Assembly (NCBI GenBank): GCA_949128115.1
Contig: OX421968.1
Span: forward strand, 26,396,377 to 26,460,376
DNA from: Anaspis maculata
Taxonomy: Eukaryota; Arthropoda; Insecta; Coleoptera; Scraptiidae
DNA length: 64,000 nucleotides
Reading direction: 5' to 3'
Shown: positions 1-10,081 of the stretch, piece by piece
Numbering within the stretch: the first letter of the stretch is position 1
Layout of the letters: each line of letters starts with the position of its first letter
Position numbers and translations under genes: made by a program
Notes under the pieces: generated by a model
What the model was told of the DNA's origin: nothing
Seen by the model: the letters and a program-made list of their open reading frames with translations, nothing else
Database searches by the model: none

Positions 1-47
1 TGTAATTTGTCATTTGTAGTTTCAAGAAACGGGCCTGGTTAATTTGT

Positions 48-228
48 AAAATAACAGATTATCCTCAGGTTCCACCAAAATTTTAAGAGCAGATTAAATC
101 TATCACGCTGATAGTTGCTATGCATCAGCCAATAGGATGGCCAGTTGCTTAGTTACTATCATAGTGATAAAGTTATGGCGTTGATAAAAGTTTGGTGGAA
201 CCCAAGGTAACAGTATCTGTTATTTTTA
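48..228. repeat. Palindromic MITE-like inverted repeat
   Basis: GGTTCCACCAAA near 68 pairs with TTTGGTGGAACC near 191, and the symmetry extends outward through AAAATAACAGAT on the left and ATCTGTTATTTTT on the right. The loop near 100-170 also contains paired ATCACGCTGAT / ATCATAGTGAT segments. No coding potential. It is probably a non-autonomous DNA element, but no target duplication was identified. Confidence 0.55.
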
Positions 229-505
229 ACTGTTATTTAAAAATAACAGTAACAGGTTGTATCTGTTACGTAAAAATAACAGTTTTGCCCATCACTAGAG
301 CGTGTCATACTACGGTACAGACGGACGGAGCAAGGAGAGTTCAGCAATCAGCATCTCAGCAGCACTCGGGTCGGAGGCCGGAGTAGTCGGACCTGTGATT
401 TGTCACTGTTCTTTTGTCGGAGCAGTCACAGTGTGTCACTGCTCCGGGGTCCGGGAAAAGAGCAGTTTGGCCCACCTCTACTATGAGCTGCCGGAGGAAC
501 TCGGG
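229..505. other. Non-coding, possible transposon end and GC-rich palindromic stretch
   Basis: The segment opens with more AAAATAACAGT motifs and TTTTGCCCATCACTAG, which looks like the right end of a hAT-type repeat. From 300 it becomes GC-rich, with paired GGAGCAGTCACAG / CACTGCTCCGG motifs at 419-450. No gene is supported. Confidence 0.35.
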
Positions 506-810
506 TAGAGATGGGCGGCTCAGGAGTGAGCCGGCTCACTTCAAAAACCATGTGACCCGGTTCGCGGCGTTGGATTGAACCGGTTCACGGCTCACTAATA
601 TGCGCTATTGAAATTTCAATAAAATGAGATTCGGAATCGGATTATGAGCCGATAGACGCGGAGTGAGCCGTGAAATTACAAAAACTCCTAGTTCCGGAAA
701 TTCCTTCGATCCTTGGCTGACAGCCTGACACAAGGATACGAAGAACGACTGAACGGCTGAACCGTTGAACGAGTTGAGTTGGTGAGTTGTCGAGCCGGAG
801 CGGAGCCGGC
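506..810. repeat. TAGAGATGGGCGG dispersed repeat, copy 1
   Basis: It begins TAGAGATGGGCGG, continues with alternating GAGCCGGCTCAC and GAACCGGTTCACGG palindromes, and ends in inverted versions (GTGAGCCGTGAA near 665, GAGCCGGAGCGG near 793). A second partial copy lies at 6873. The start resembles hAT terminal repeats. No transposase is encoded. Confidence 0.5.
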
Positions 811-1484
811 ATAGGAGGAGGCATATTGGATTCTTCATATTCGCGATTTTGGATATCTCTGAAAGTGGTCAGATTTGAGTGAAATTAGCAGGCGATGTGG
901 ACTTCATTAAGATACATCCGATTCTAGACAATTGATTCTCTGCTGCCATCTTGTATTCCATATTGAACATATTCCAAAGTGATAGAACTAGGAGAATTAT
1001 GTCTCAACTAAAAAAGATGTTGATGTGCTGCAAACGTATCGATGCGTACGTGTCCACCATATAGCGTCCAACAATGCATTGTTTTTGTCACTTGGCCGCC
1101 ATCTTTGATCCGCCATTTTGAATTTCTTTGAAAATGCCCAGCGCTCCAATACAGTTTTCGTAGGTTTGGAGGTAACTGAGTTTATATGTAGGTTACGTAG
1201 GTACTACGTTTCTATGGAGAATTGAAATCGATTTGAAAATGGCATCGGGATTAAAAACTGTATGTAAACGCTCGCAAAACGGTATTCAAATCGATTTGAG
1301 TCTCAAGGTCGATTCGGCAAATTCTGGAATCGTATCAGAATCGGATCGAAATACCTAATACTCATAGACACCCAATCGGATTGGATCGAGACATGCGCAC
1401 AGCCAAATTGGGCATTTTGACATTTTTTGGGCAAGATATTGGGTAAGGAACATTTTTCAATCGAAATGCACTAGGTAATGGGGC
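811..1484. other. No gene recognised
   Basis: AT-rich unique-looking DNA with repeated CCGCCATCTTG / CCATTTTGAA phrases at 950-1125, common in decayed insect repeats. No splice-bounded open frame was convincing. Confidence 0.4.
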
Positions 1485-1899
1485 CAGCGATGTAAAATAC
1501 CCGGGTTTTTATATTTAAGGGTAAATACCCAGGGTAATTAGTTACCCGGTATTTACCCAGGTATTTACCCAAAATCGGGTCTCTAATAGGGTATCTATTT
1601 TCATTAATTGTTATTAAAAATTGGAGAAACAACAACAAAACAATTATGATTTTTGCTCACCAGCAGCGAAATAATAATAAGTGCTTTGGAGGTTATGTTT
1701 ATAAAGCCTTGGAACTTGGAAAAAGAAATCATTTAACCTTAAACTGTCGAAACTGTCAATGTGAACTGTCAACAGTGTCAACTTTTTTGTCAAACTGGGT
1801 AGGATGGGTAAAGATCGCTCGGGAAAATACCGGGTAAATACCCGATTTATATTTACCTGCCTACGCAGTAAATACCCGACTAACATCACTGATTCACTG
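1485..1899. mobile_element. hAT-type MITE, copy 1 (415 bp)
   Basis: Bounded by an exact 8-bp target duplication AATGGGGC at 1477-1484 and 1900-1907. The terminal inverted repeats start CAGCGATGTAAAATACCC on the left; on the right they show GGGTAAATACCCGA and CATCACTG followed by ATTCACTG. The body is rich in GGGTAAATACCC. Homologous to 7376-7734. It encodes no transposase, so any movement would depend on an autonomous hAT element elsewhere. Confidence 0.85.
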
Positions 1900-2042
1900 A
1901 ATGGGGCTTATTAATTAGACGAACAAGGACGCTCTCTCCAACGCGCTAAATTTGAAAATTGTGCCAAGTTCAACATTTGCCGAGCTGGAAGTTTGATTAA
2001 AACACCTTTTTGAGTTCATCGAATTTTGCATGTGTGTTCCAG

Positions 2043-2237
2043 GGTAACAACAGCTGGTTCGCTCCGACTCGTCAGTGCAACGTCCTGTTTTTGACGAAGG
2101 CGTTCGAGCTATGTGACGGAAAACCGGAGTGCAAAAAAGAAGCCCAGCGCTCAGTCAGATACTTGTTGGATGTGAATCGTTCTTTGCGAATGGAACCGCT
2201 GGGAGAGTGCGAACTGGCTTGTCCTGACAGGCGATAA
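2043..2237 (+). CDS. Putative 3' terminal exon of an unrecognised Cys-rich protein
   Basis: The frame opens right after a good acceptor (TTTTGCATGTGTGTTCCAG, 2024-2042) and runs GNNSWFAPTRQC... for 64 codons to the stop TAA at 2235-2237. It holds five cysteines (RQC, ELC, PEC, GEC, LAC) and a basic middle. A consensus AATAAA follows 162 bases downstream. There is no usable ATG, so it is best read as the last coding exon of a gene whose earlier exons lie to the left or outside the window. The Cys spacing suggests a disulfide-rich, perhaps secreted, domain, but I do not recognise the family. Base composition (about 52 percent GC) is higher than the flanks, which supports coding. A chance frame is the alternative. 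Confidence 0.5.
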   Translation, partial: GNNSWFAPTRQCNVLFLTKAFELCDGKPECKKEAQRSVRYLLDVNRSLRMEPLGECELACPDRR

Positions 2238-2398
2238 ATTAAAGCCTTCTCGCAATCGATTAGGCGAAGGGTTCGCGCCGTCTCGCAACCCTTTTTACCA
2301 GGCTGGAATCCATTAAGGCGCCATCTTGATTATATCGATATTTACAGCCATGAATATTTCACTGGATGTATTGTCAGTGTAACTTATTAAATGTATCA

Positions 2399-2404
2399 AA
2401 TAAA
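2399..2404 (+). terminator. Poly(A) signal AATAAA for the 2043-2237 exon
   Basis: Consensus AATAAA lies 162 bases after the stop codon at 2237, followed by a T/G-rich stretch. It fits mRNA 3' end formation for the terminal exon. Confidence 0.45.
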
Positions 2405-3192
2405 TATAGTAAATGTTGCTTGAAAAAAAATGACATTGAATAACTAAAGTTTATTGTTGAAAGTATATTTATATTCTATTTGATTATATTCAGAAAAAAC
2501 GACGATTCCAGAATTATCGGACAGGTTCAAGAGAATCGCTATATACATACATTATTATGTTCTCTACTATGTTTTTATTATCATAGTATTTATATTACCT
2601 AGGTATATATGACTATCACTGTGTAATCATCTGAGATCTAAGTGTTGCATCCGATGGGATGCATTGAACGTGACGTTATCTTACCTAATAATGAGAATTT
2701 AAAACTAATATTCCAGACTGCAAGTATGGCGATTTTATTTGGTATGTAGGGTGACGTGTACTTCTCCACCAGAGCCCTGAAACGATCGTGACAATAATAC
2801 CGATTTATCCGTTAAAATATTAATAGGTAACATTTTTCGCGGGGCAATTTTTGATGTGCAAAAAACACCAGCCAAATAAAATCAAAATGAAATCACCATA
2901 CGACTCATCATCGATAGGTACCTATTACTGACTTACAGAAAAAGAAAAACTGTGCTACTGATGTATGACGTAACGGTTTCAATATATTTTAATGGTAAAA
3001 TTGAAAATTTTATTCCTTTAGCCCCGGCTCGTTCCCACGCGTAGTGGAATTTCCAATCAATGAGAACAACAGAATATGAAAAAGATAACAAGATAAGATA
3101 GGCCATTAATCATTGTGATTAAACGAATCAGTTCTCTGTGGCAATGTATCTGGGTGGATTTTTGTGGTAGTAAGAATACCTTAGCCATCAAG
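2405..3192. other. Intergenic, no gene recognised
   Basis: AT-rich spacer between the poly(A) signal at 2399 and the candidate first coding exon at 3193. If that exon is real, this interval should contain its promoter and 5' UTR. No clear TATA or initiator motif could be assigned. Confidence 0.35.
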
Positions 3193-3232
3193 ATGTTTTC
3201 GTCAACACCTGAAGTGCATCGATCTAGCGAAG
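3193..3232 (+). CDS. Candidate first coding exon (possibly of the scramblase gene)
   Basis: ATG at 3193 is followed by 13 codons (MFSSTPEVHRSSE) plus one base, ending at a consensus donor AAG|GTAAGA (GT at 3233). The exon leaves in phase 1 and joins in frame to 3308-3382. The peptide is Ser/Glu-rich and low in complexity, like the disordered N-termini of scramblases, but it has no diagnostic motif. Linkage to the scramblase exons 18 kb downstream rests only on phase compatibility and strand. Confidence 0.35.
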
Positions 3233-3307
3233 GTAAGATAGAACAATAGAAAGAAAAACGGAAACACGGCATTAGAGTCAAAAGCGTAAAATTATTTACT
3301 GTTGCAG

Positions 3308-3382
3308 AAATAAGTATGCCGGTTTTTTCAGAAGGACCACCACAAATCGTTTCTGACCAACCGATGCTGTCACGCGAACAAG
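3308..3382 (+). CDS. Candidate second coding exon (possibly scramblase N-terminus)
   Basis: Acceptor TTACTGTTGCAG precedes 3308 and donor CAAG|GTAGGT follows 3382. The 75-nt exon enters and leaves in phase 1. Joined to the previous exon it reads EISMPVFSEGPPQIVSDQ then PMLSREQ plus G. The next convincing + strand exon (21552) starts AG CAA GCC, so the split codon would become GAG and the frame continues into the scramblase core. A Pro-rich N-terminal region is usual for phospholipid scramblases. The 18-kb intron would be filled by the transposons listed here. Unknown intervening exons are possible. Confidence 0.35.
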
Positions 3383-3805
3383 GTAGGTCCCTACCTAAAT
3401 TGCACAATTACTTGAAATAAATATTTAACACTGAATATTGGAGTTATCAGAACACTTTGACATACACCATAGGCTCCGTATAATACATACATACCATATC
3501 CACGGTACACAGTGGGCCAGAAATCAACATACAGCGCAAAAATACCATTTCACGAATATCCTTTGAAGCCAGTTTTGACTTTAGAATAGGTAAGATACTA
3601 GAATGTTTGGTCATTTAACCAAATATTATAAAAAAATTTCTTTGTGCTCTTGGCCTTGGATTCAGGTCCATTAGCCAGCTTACCGAAGTTGATGTATATT
3701 ATAATTATCGAATAAGTATTATTATCGGAAGCCTTGTGCCGAAGTTGCACTGTCTTCTATGCACAATCATTTCCCCCCCTTAATATGACAATAAATTTCT
3801 GCCTT
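3383..3805. other. Putative intron, no gene recognised
   Basis: AT-rich. It contains CACAGTGGGCCAGAAATCAA near 3509, which recurs in reverse orientation near 13430, so part of it is repeat-derived. Confidence 0.3.
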
Positions 3806-5932
3806 CCTTTCAAAGATAAATGAAGTGGTCAACAAAGTAAGTGTCTATTTCAATATTTTCATCAATTTTCAAAACTCGACAGCTCCCTATTTCTTTGGGC
3901 GACTTTGGATCTGTTCAAACTGGCTGGTGCCCCCATTCTTCCGCTATCGAACCGAAGTTTTTCAAAGTATGAAACTTTTGACAGGGTGCCAAAAAAAACA
4001 GTGCAAATTTTTTGAAGGTTTAGTTATCCTCCGTTTTGCCAAGAATTTTTTTTCATGTATACCAACACCAAAAATATGAAGAATGACGTTTTTCCTCGGA
4101 ACGGTTCTTGATTTACCCCCCTATTTTCAGGTAGGTCGGTAGGTACATCAGATTTACCACAGTATAACCATATTGGTCCCCTTTTGATAGTTTTTGTTAA
4201 GGGTTGTTTTGAATAAAAGACCAAAAATTGGTAACTCGAGAACGAAAAAATTTAGAGGCAGAATTCTTATTCCACCTTCAATGCATAAAGTGACGCATTT
4301 TTTAACCCAGTAAGGGTGTCCCTCAAAGCAACCCTTACGTAGGGGATGGAAGTATTTTTTGTACACAAGTGTTCGGTATCAATTCTCATGGTTTTGTTGC
4401 TTCTGAATGTAATTTTGGCAATAAAAATCCATTTTAAGAATCTTACCATCACTTTGAAAAGAAAAGTCTCTGATAATTTCGGATATTTTTATTTTTATTT
4501 TGACATAACATGTTTGCAATATTTTTTTATTACCAACTACTACAACTAATAATACTCTATGACGCCGGTTCATCAAAGGGCATGCGGCTCTTCTTCTTGC
4601 TCCAACTCAAGACTCGTGCAACCTCCGTCTTATGGTTTGGTTTGACAGCTGGATTCTCGTCGTGGCCCTCAACACGTTATTGATGGCACTTGCAGTGGTG
4701 GTAGGCTTCCTCTGAATCGCCCTTCGAATAAGACGATCTTGCCCAACCGTTGTTTTCCGTGCCCTTCCTCCACGACGGTAATTGATGTCTCCAGCTGCCA
4801 GACGTTGAATCGCACGAGTTATGGATCCAGAGGAGGTCCTGAATATTGCGCATTGCCGCAATGTTTTCGATGGTGTCGCCTCTTTTTCGCATCCTTGCCA
4901 CGATGGCTAACTCATCAGCGGTCAGACGAGGCATATTTCACGATTTTAAACGTTCGATTGGAATTAAAGCGATAAGCGGAAGAGAAAGGTCGAGTTTCTT
5001 TTAATCACATAAAGTAAAACGTAAGTAAGTTTCTTACTGAGAAAAGTAAGTTTTTTAGGGTTATAAAGATGAAATGAATTTTTAATTGTCAGAATTACGT
5101 TCAGGAGAAACGGGAACATAAGAATTGATGCCAAACACTTGGGCATACAAAAATATTTTCATCCCCTACGTAAGAGTTGCTTTGAGGAACACCCTTACTG
5201 GGTTGAAAAATACATCACTCTATGCGATTCAAGGTGGAATAAGAATTTTGTCTCTGAATCTTTTCGTTCTTGAGTTACCAATTTTTGGTCTTTTATTCAA
5301 AACAACCCTTAACAAGAACTATCAAAAGAGGACCAATATGGTTATACTGTGGTAAATCTGATGTACCGCACTATGCTTATCAGTTTATCCGCTGTCCTGC
5401 TAATATCATCGGTACTCGGCCCACAGGGATTCTAGGCACTGACTGGGGATAAACATTTTAGGGGTGAGTGGTGAAAATGTTTTTCAGGAGACTTCCTTTT
5501 CAAGTTAAACTATCAACTTTTTCCAAATTTACCTCGAAAATATGGCTCACTAAACCCAATTCTCAAAAGTGTACATTGGAGGAAAAATGATGTAACTTAT
5601 ATAGGGGGGTAGGTAAATCAAAAACCGCTCCGAGGAAAGACGTCATTTTTCATATTTTTGGTGTTGGTATAGTACATGAAAAAAAATTCTTGGCAAAACG
5701 GAGGATAACTAAACCTTCAAAAGTTTTGCACTGCTTTATTTGACACCATGTAAAAAGTTTATTTGTTTTTCTCATACTTTGCAAAACTTGAGTTCGATTG
5801 CTGAAGAATGGGGGCACCAGCCAGTTCAAACAGATCCAAAATCGCCCAAATGAATACGGAGCTGTCGAGTTTTGAAAATTAATGGAAATATCGACATAGA
5901 CACTTATTTTGTTGACCACTTTACTTGAAAGA
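3806..5932. mobile_element. 2.1-kb foldback element with arms over 600 bp
   Basis: The left arm (3806 to about 4450) and right arm (about 5040-5932) are inverted copies. Examples: CTTTCAA..AAGTGGTCAACAAA at 3806 against TTTGTTGACCACTTTACTTGAAAG at 5910-5933; GGTGCCCCCATTCTTC near 3927 against GAATGGGGGCACC near 5806; TTGGTGTTGGTAT motifs near 4060/5660; CCCTTACGTAGGGGATG near 4333 against CATCCCCTACGTAAGA near 5160. The central loop holds a fragment of a Tc1-type transposase on the - strand. The arms are diverged by small indels, so the element is not recent. It lies in the putative first large intron of the scramblase gene. Confidence 0.75.
4607..4934 (-). pseudogene. Tc1-type transposase N-terminal fragment
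   Basis: Reading the - strand from ATG at 4932-4934 gives MPRLTADELAIVARMRKRG, the start of a Tc1-like helix-turn-helix DNA-binding region. The frame then shifts into ...SGSITRAIQRL..RRGGRARKT..LIRRAIQRKPTTTASAINN.., the second helix-turn-helix with the GRPR-like linker (here GGRARKT). The sequence ends at RRRLHES, and a related frame continues to about 4560. The catalytic DDE domain is absent. One frameshift near 4850 breaks the reading frame. It sits in the loop of the foldback element and is presumably what remains of an autonomous ancestor. Confidence 0.7.
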
Positions 5933-6235
5933 GGCTAACATGCTTTGAGCATAAGAATCATCAAACTTTCCTCGGATCCATATAAAAACATCCACCGTAA
6001 TGGTTACTACCAACAAAAACCGACCACAAAAATTCCTACTGCAACAAGAACCTACTACTCTACAGACCCACCAGCGGGTTCCAAATTGTGCTTTCCATCT
6101 ACGTGTTATTACCTGGTTTTGTGCCATCCCGTCACGGGCCTTGTTTACGCGAGGTTTAAAACTGGCGTTAAGGTCCGTAACATCAATGTTATCGTCCGCA
6201 TAAACACCTCTAAACGCAAGTTTCGCAACAGATGT

Positions 6236-6736
6236 TGAGCTTAGCTAAACGTGATTTTAAATTGCATTTAGTAAGCAAACAAGTGTTGGCAATCGCACGT
6301 AAACACCCATGCACATTACGACGCATGTGCAAACCAGAAATCGGTTGGATTTATAGCAGATTTATGGGTTGGGTTGGATGTTGAATGACCTGTGAGCACC
6401 AGTTTATTAAAATTGATAATTGATGATTAACCATCTTCTTTGAAAGATGTCTCCCTGGGCCGCTATTCTTGAATCGTGTGAGAAAAGTCCCTGGAAGTAA
6501 AATCCATTCCGCAGTACACTTCTGTAGCGAAAGTTGCCTAAAAACCACGATTTTAGACAACATTCGCTACATCAGTGTACTGCGGAATGGATTTTACTTC
6601 CAGGGACTTTTCTCACACGATTCAAGAATAGCGGCCCAGGTTAAGGAGCTGTCGGCTGTCATTTTTGTCGGCGCGCGTAAACACTCCTAACTAACCACTG
6701 TTAAAATCTCTGCTAAGTCTCGCGTAAACAAGCTCA
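6236..6736. mobile_element. Outer MITE (TGAGCTT termini), copy 1, interrupted by a palindromic MITE
   Basis: Termini TGAGCTTAGCTAAACGTGA (6236) and CGTAAACAAGCTCA (to 6736) are imperfect inverted repeats. Inner segments AACAAGTGTTGGCAATCG and GTTAAAATCTCTGC recur in the second copy at 19114-19421. It carries an inserted palindromic MITE at 6454-6640. Non-coding. Confidence 0.6.
6454..6640. mobile_element. Near-perfect palindromic MITE, copy 1 (187 bp)
   Basis: CCTGGGCCGCTATTCTTG at the left is mirrored by CAAGAATAGCGGCCCAGG at the right, and the two arms match almost base for base up to a small loop around AAAAACCACGATTTTAG (6540-6556). Other copies: 9579-9761 (complete) and 19193-19322 (left arm truncated). 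A transcript would fold into a long hairpin. No ORF. Confidence 0.85.
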
Positions 6737-6749
6737 CGGATCATCCCGT

Positions 6750-6800
6750 GGATCACCTAAAATTTTGTGCCGTCCCGTGGATCACCTAAAATTTTGTGCC
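6750..6800. repeat. Tandem GGATCACCTAAAATTTTGTG motif
   Basis: The 22-nt unit GGATCACCTAAAATTTTGTG+CC occurs at 6750-6771 and 6779-6800 (29-bp period) and a third time at 26759-26780. It is probably the end of a dispersed element. Confidence 0.5.
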
Positions 6801-6872
6801 ACCGAAAGGCACACAGGAAACGGACGCGAAAAATGACGTACCGTCAGCTGTCATCCAGCACTACGTTGTCAT

Positions 6873-6985
6873 TAGAGATGGGCGGTTCAGGAGTGATCCG
6901 GTTCGATGAGCCGGCTCACTTCAAAAATCATGTGACCCGGTTCGCGACGTTGGATTGAACCGGTTCACGGCTTACTAACATGCGC
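6873..6985. repeat. TAGAGATGGGCGG dispersed repeat, copy 2 (partial)
   Basis: Matches 506-606 closely, including GTGACCCGGTTCGCG, GTTGGATTGAACC, GGTTCACGGC and ATGCGCTAT. It is truncated after about 110 bp. Confidence 0.55.
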
Positions 6986-7129
6986 TATAGGTCGCGGGAA
7001 CATAACCGTCACCCTGGCACCTGCTATGGCAACGTTGCAGGCACGCCGGCACAACGAAGCCGAGAACGAAGCGCCTCTTGCCAGCTTCTTGCCCGCGTTA
7101 GCGCATTGCCCGTCAAACAATTTGCGTCT

Positions 7130-7800
7130 GTGACTCCTCGACAGACGCATGCGTTCAGACCCTAGTGTCCACCATGCTGACGCATGTGTCTGGATGATGC
7201 ATGCGTCCACACTGTAGACACATGCGTCCGAACGCATGCGTCTGTCAAAAAGACTCACGCGACTAACACAATGCGTCTGAACAACAGGCGCATTCGTCCA
7301 GACCCTTGTGCCTTCCAGACGGGCGCTTGTGTGCACGTACCAATGTGTCCATATTACAGACGTATGCGTCCAGACCAGTGATGTAAAATACCCGGGTTCT
7401 TATATTTAAGGGTAAATACCCGGTATTTACCCAAAATCGGGTTTCTAATAGGGTACCTATCTATTTTCATTAATAGTAATAATAATAACAATAACAATAA
7501 TGATTTTTGCTCACAGCAGCAAAATAATAACAAGTGCTTTGGAGGGTATGTTTATAAAGCCTTGGAACTTGGAAAAAGAAATCATTCTTCAACACTGTCA
7601 ACCGAGCTGTCAACAGTGTCAACTTTTCTGTCAAACTGGGTAGGGTGGGTAAATATCGCTCGGGAAGATACCGGGTAAATACCCGATTTATATTTACCTA
7701 CCTATACCCGGTAAATACCCGACTCACATCACTGGTCCAGACGCTTTTATCCGCTGAGCTGACGCATGTGACTGACAAATGCATGCGTCAGTCACAGAGA
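7130..7800. repeat. GCATGCGTC/GACGCATGC-rich palindromic repeat
   Basis: Many direct and inverted copies of ATGCGTC, CAGACGCAT and GTCCAGAC are packed into 7130-7375 and resume at 7735-7800 after the hAT MITE. The same vocabulary forms a clear palindrome at 63512-63743. Short open frames here are by-products of the repeat. Confidence 0.55.
7376..7734. mobile_element. hAT-type MITE, copy 2 (359 bp)
   Basis: Starts CAGTGATGTAAAATACCC and ends with CATCACTG, and is flanked by an exact 8-bp duplication GTCCAGAC at 7368-7375 and 7735-7742. Same family as 1485-1899 (shared GGTAAATACCCG segments and CTTTGGAGG..ATGTTTATAAAGCC core). It inserted into the GCGTC repeat. Confidence 0.88.
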
Positions 7801-8360
7801 ATTTTTTTCGAAACGAATGTTTTCCCCTTAGATTTGAGGAGAGTTTTCGTTTAGGTCCCCCAACATCCCACCTTATAATTATTACTACATTGTTCTCCAA
7901 CGTTTAATAAGCTATCAGAGGCATCAGAAACATTTTGCGACCAGATGCGACCTTGGATTACAGGATTTTCTGTAAAGAATCGCATGGAACGTAAATTTGA
8001 TGGGAAGTTGCAAAAATTGCTAAAACCTCTACAAAAATTACTAAAACCTCTACTATTGTCAATAATGTCAATATTCACCATTGACCAGTCACCAATGTTT
8101 CTGTCAATATTTCGACAGCACAAAAAAGCTGATTTAAAAATATTCATGCTAAAATGGGCTATTATAGAACGTACAGGGTGTTCAGCTATGAATGATAACC
8201 CCCCCCCAAATGCTCATCCTTGAACATAATTTCAAAAGTGAAAAACGATTCTCGGGTCCATGACACTTGAGCGACACAAGCAAATCAAAACGAAAAAATA
8301 GGCGAAAATTTGCGGATTATCCAGAAATTTTTGCAAAAAAAAAAAGGAACAACACGTTCA

Positions 8361-9062
8361 AAGAACAGTGTAAGTCTCCTTTGGGATATATAGACTTGAA
8401 ATTTCTATTGGGTATTTGAGAGTACTTTCGCAATTTTTGCATTATTCAGAAAGCTTCCGAAAGTAACCATTTGAAATACAAAAGTGACATCAACTTTTGT
8501 ATTTCAAATGGAACACTCTGTATATTTTTCGATATTTGGATGGAGATTTTTTTTATTGACACAATGGTGGTCTTAGAAATACTTTATAATGAAAAATGCC
8601 GATTTTATAGCGAATTGAATATAGTTAAATTTGTATCACTAAAGGTGGCTGCGACCACAAATAAAAATCTGGAGTAAGAAATTTGTTTATTATTAATGTC
8701 GTTTTCAACCGGCAACGCTTTTTGACATAAATAATGAACAATTTTCTAACTTAGATCATATTTATGCTCACAGCCACCATTCGTGATAATAATTTATCAA
8801 ATTCGCGTGATATTCAATTCGCTATAAAATAGTCATCTTTCATCAGAGAATTTCCAAGACCACCACAGTGCTAATGAAAAAAATGTCTATCCGAATATAA
8901 AAAAATATACAGGTGCTCTATTTGAAAATCAAAAGTTGATGTCACTTCCGGTTACTTCCAGAAGTGACAGTTGCTTCATGATCAACGCGAAAAATATCAC
9001 AAGTGCTGTCAAGTATCCCATAAAAATTTCAAATCTATACATACATATCCCATAGGAAATAA
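8361..9062. mobile_element. Inverted-repeat element with arms of about 270 bp
   Basis: The left arm includes GTAAGTCTCCTTTGGGATAT, TTGAGAGTACTTTCGC, GAAAGTAACC and GAATTGAATATAG. The right arm carries diverged reverse complements (CTATATTCAATTCG-like near 8810; GGTTACTTCC near 8952; CAAGTATCCCAT near 9011; ATCCCATAGGAAATAAG near 9046). ACAGGGTGTTCAG at 8174 may mark its true left terminus. No transposase found. Confidence 0.55.
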
Positions 9063-9578
9063 GTTATGGACTGGTGCGGTTTTCGAAAAACACACGGTAT
9101 ATACACAATATTGCGTGACCGCTTAGCGCATGCGCTAAAAAACGAGGTGATTCGTTCTAAGTCTTCCATATGTTACGCTGTAAAATAGGTGATTCTCAAA
9201 CTAAGCTCAATGGATTACGCGTCGTTTTCAAGTAGAAGTGGTTACATAGAAAAATCGGTGTAACCCTCGCAACCTATTCATGAAAGCACATATGTGAGGG
9301 ATCATTCCCAAATGCCCCAAATTACGAAATAAAAAAAACATGGAACACTTCAACCATAACATTCAAATTTACCGCAAAATTCTCTGGGGATATTTCATTT
9401 AATCAGTGCTGTATTGTATTGACGACAGCATGGTGTGGTGACAGTCAATCCTCTGAGTGGCACACCTTTTTTCGACCGCCGAATATCCATTTTAAATCGA
9501 AATAAGGCCTCCAAATTGCTGATAAAACTGAACAAAATGTCAAAGTCAAACACAGAAATCAATGTCATTGTCGAATTC
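9063..9578. other. No gene recognised
   Basis: AT-rich DNA. Nothing in it is supported as coding or as an identifiable repeat. Confidence 0.35.
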
Positions 9579-9761
9579 TGGGCCGCTATTCTTGAATCGT
9601 GTGAGAAGAGTCCCTGGGAGTTTTATATAATCCGTACTACACTTCTGTAGCGAAAGTTGCCTAAAAACCACGAGTTTAGGCAACATTCGCTACATCAGTG
9701 TACTGCGGAATGTATTTCACTCCCAGGAACTTTTCTCACACGATTCAAGAATAGCGGCCCT
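9579..9761. mobile_element. Near-perfect palindromic MITE, copy 2
   Basis: GGGCCGCTATTCTTGAATCG at the left mirrors CGATTCAAGAATAGCGGCCC at the right. Arms pair across a loop at AAACCACGAGTTTAGG. A few arm mismatches (TCCCTGGGAG against CTCCCAGGAA) show independent decay from the copy at 6454. Confidence 0.82.
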
Positions 9762-10081
9762 GAACATGCGCGATGATAACTTGTCACCGTTTTCTTAGTT
9801 CGCATGACATCCGTGTCGGAGCGCCACTTCCGCGCAATATTGTGTATTATGTACTTATGATCAGGATGAAAACGGAATCGATTTCTATGTTGAAATACAG
9901 GTGTCAAGTTTGAGAAAAATTTTCGATGTTTCACCCTATAAGCGATCGATACATATAGCACAGAAAATGTTGGTGGACAGATTCGACACCTGCGGAAAAA
10001 GTCATGAAAGAATCTTTTTTCGTTTTATATTCAAGGGGGAGTCTCCAGGAGGAGAAGGGAGTATAATTTGACCAATGAAAA

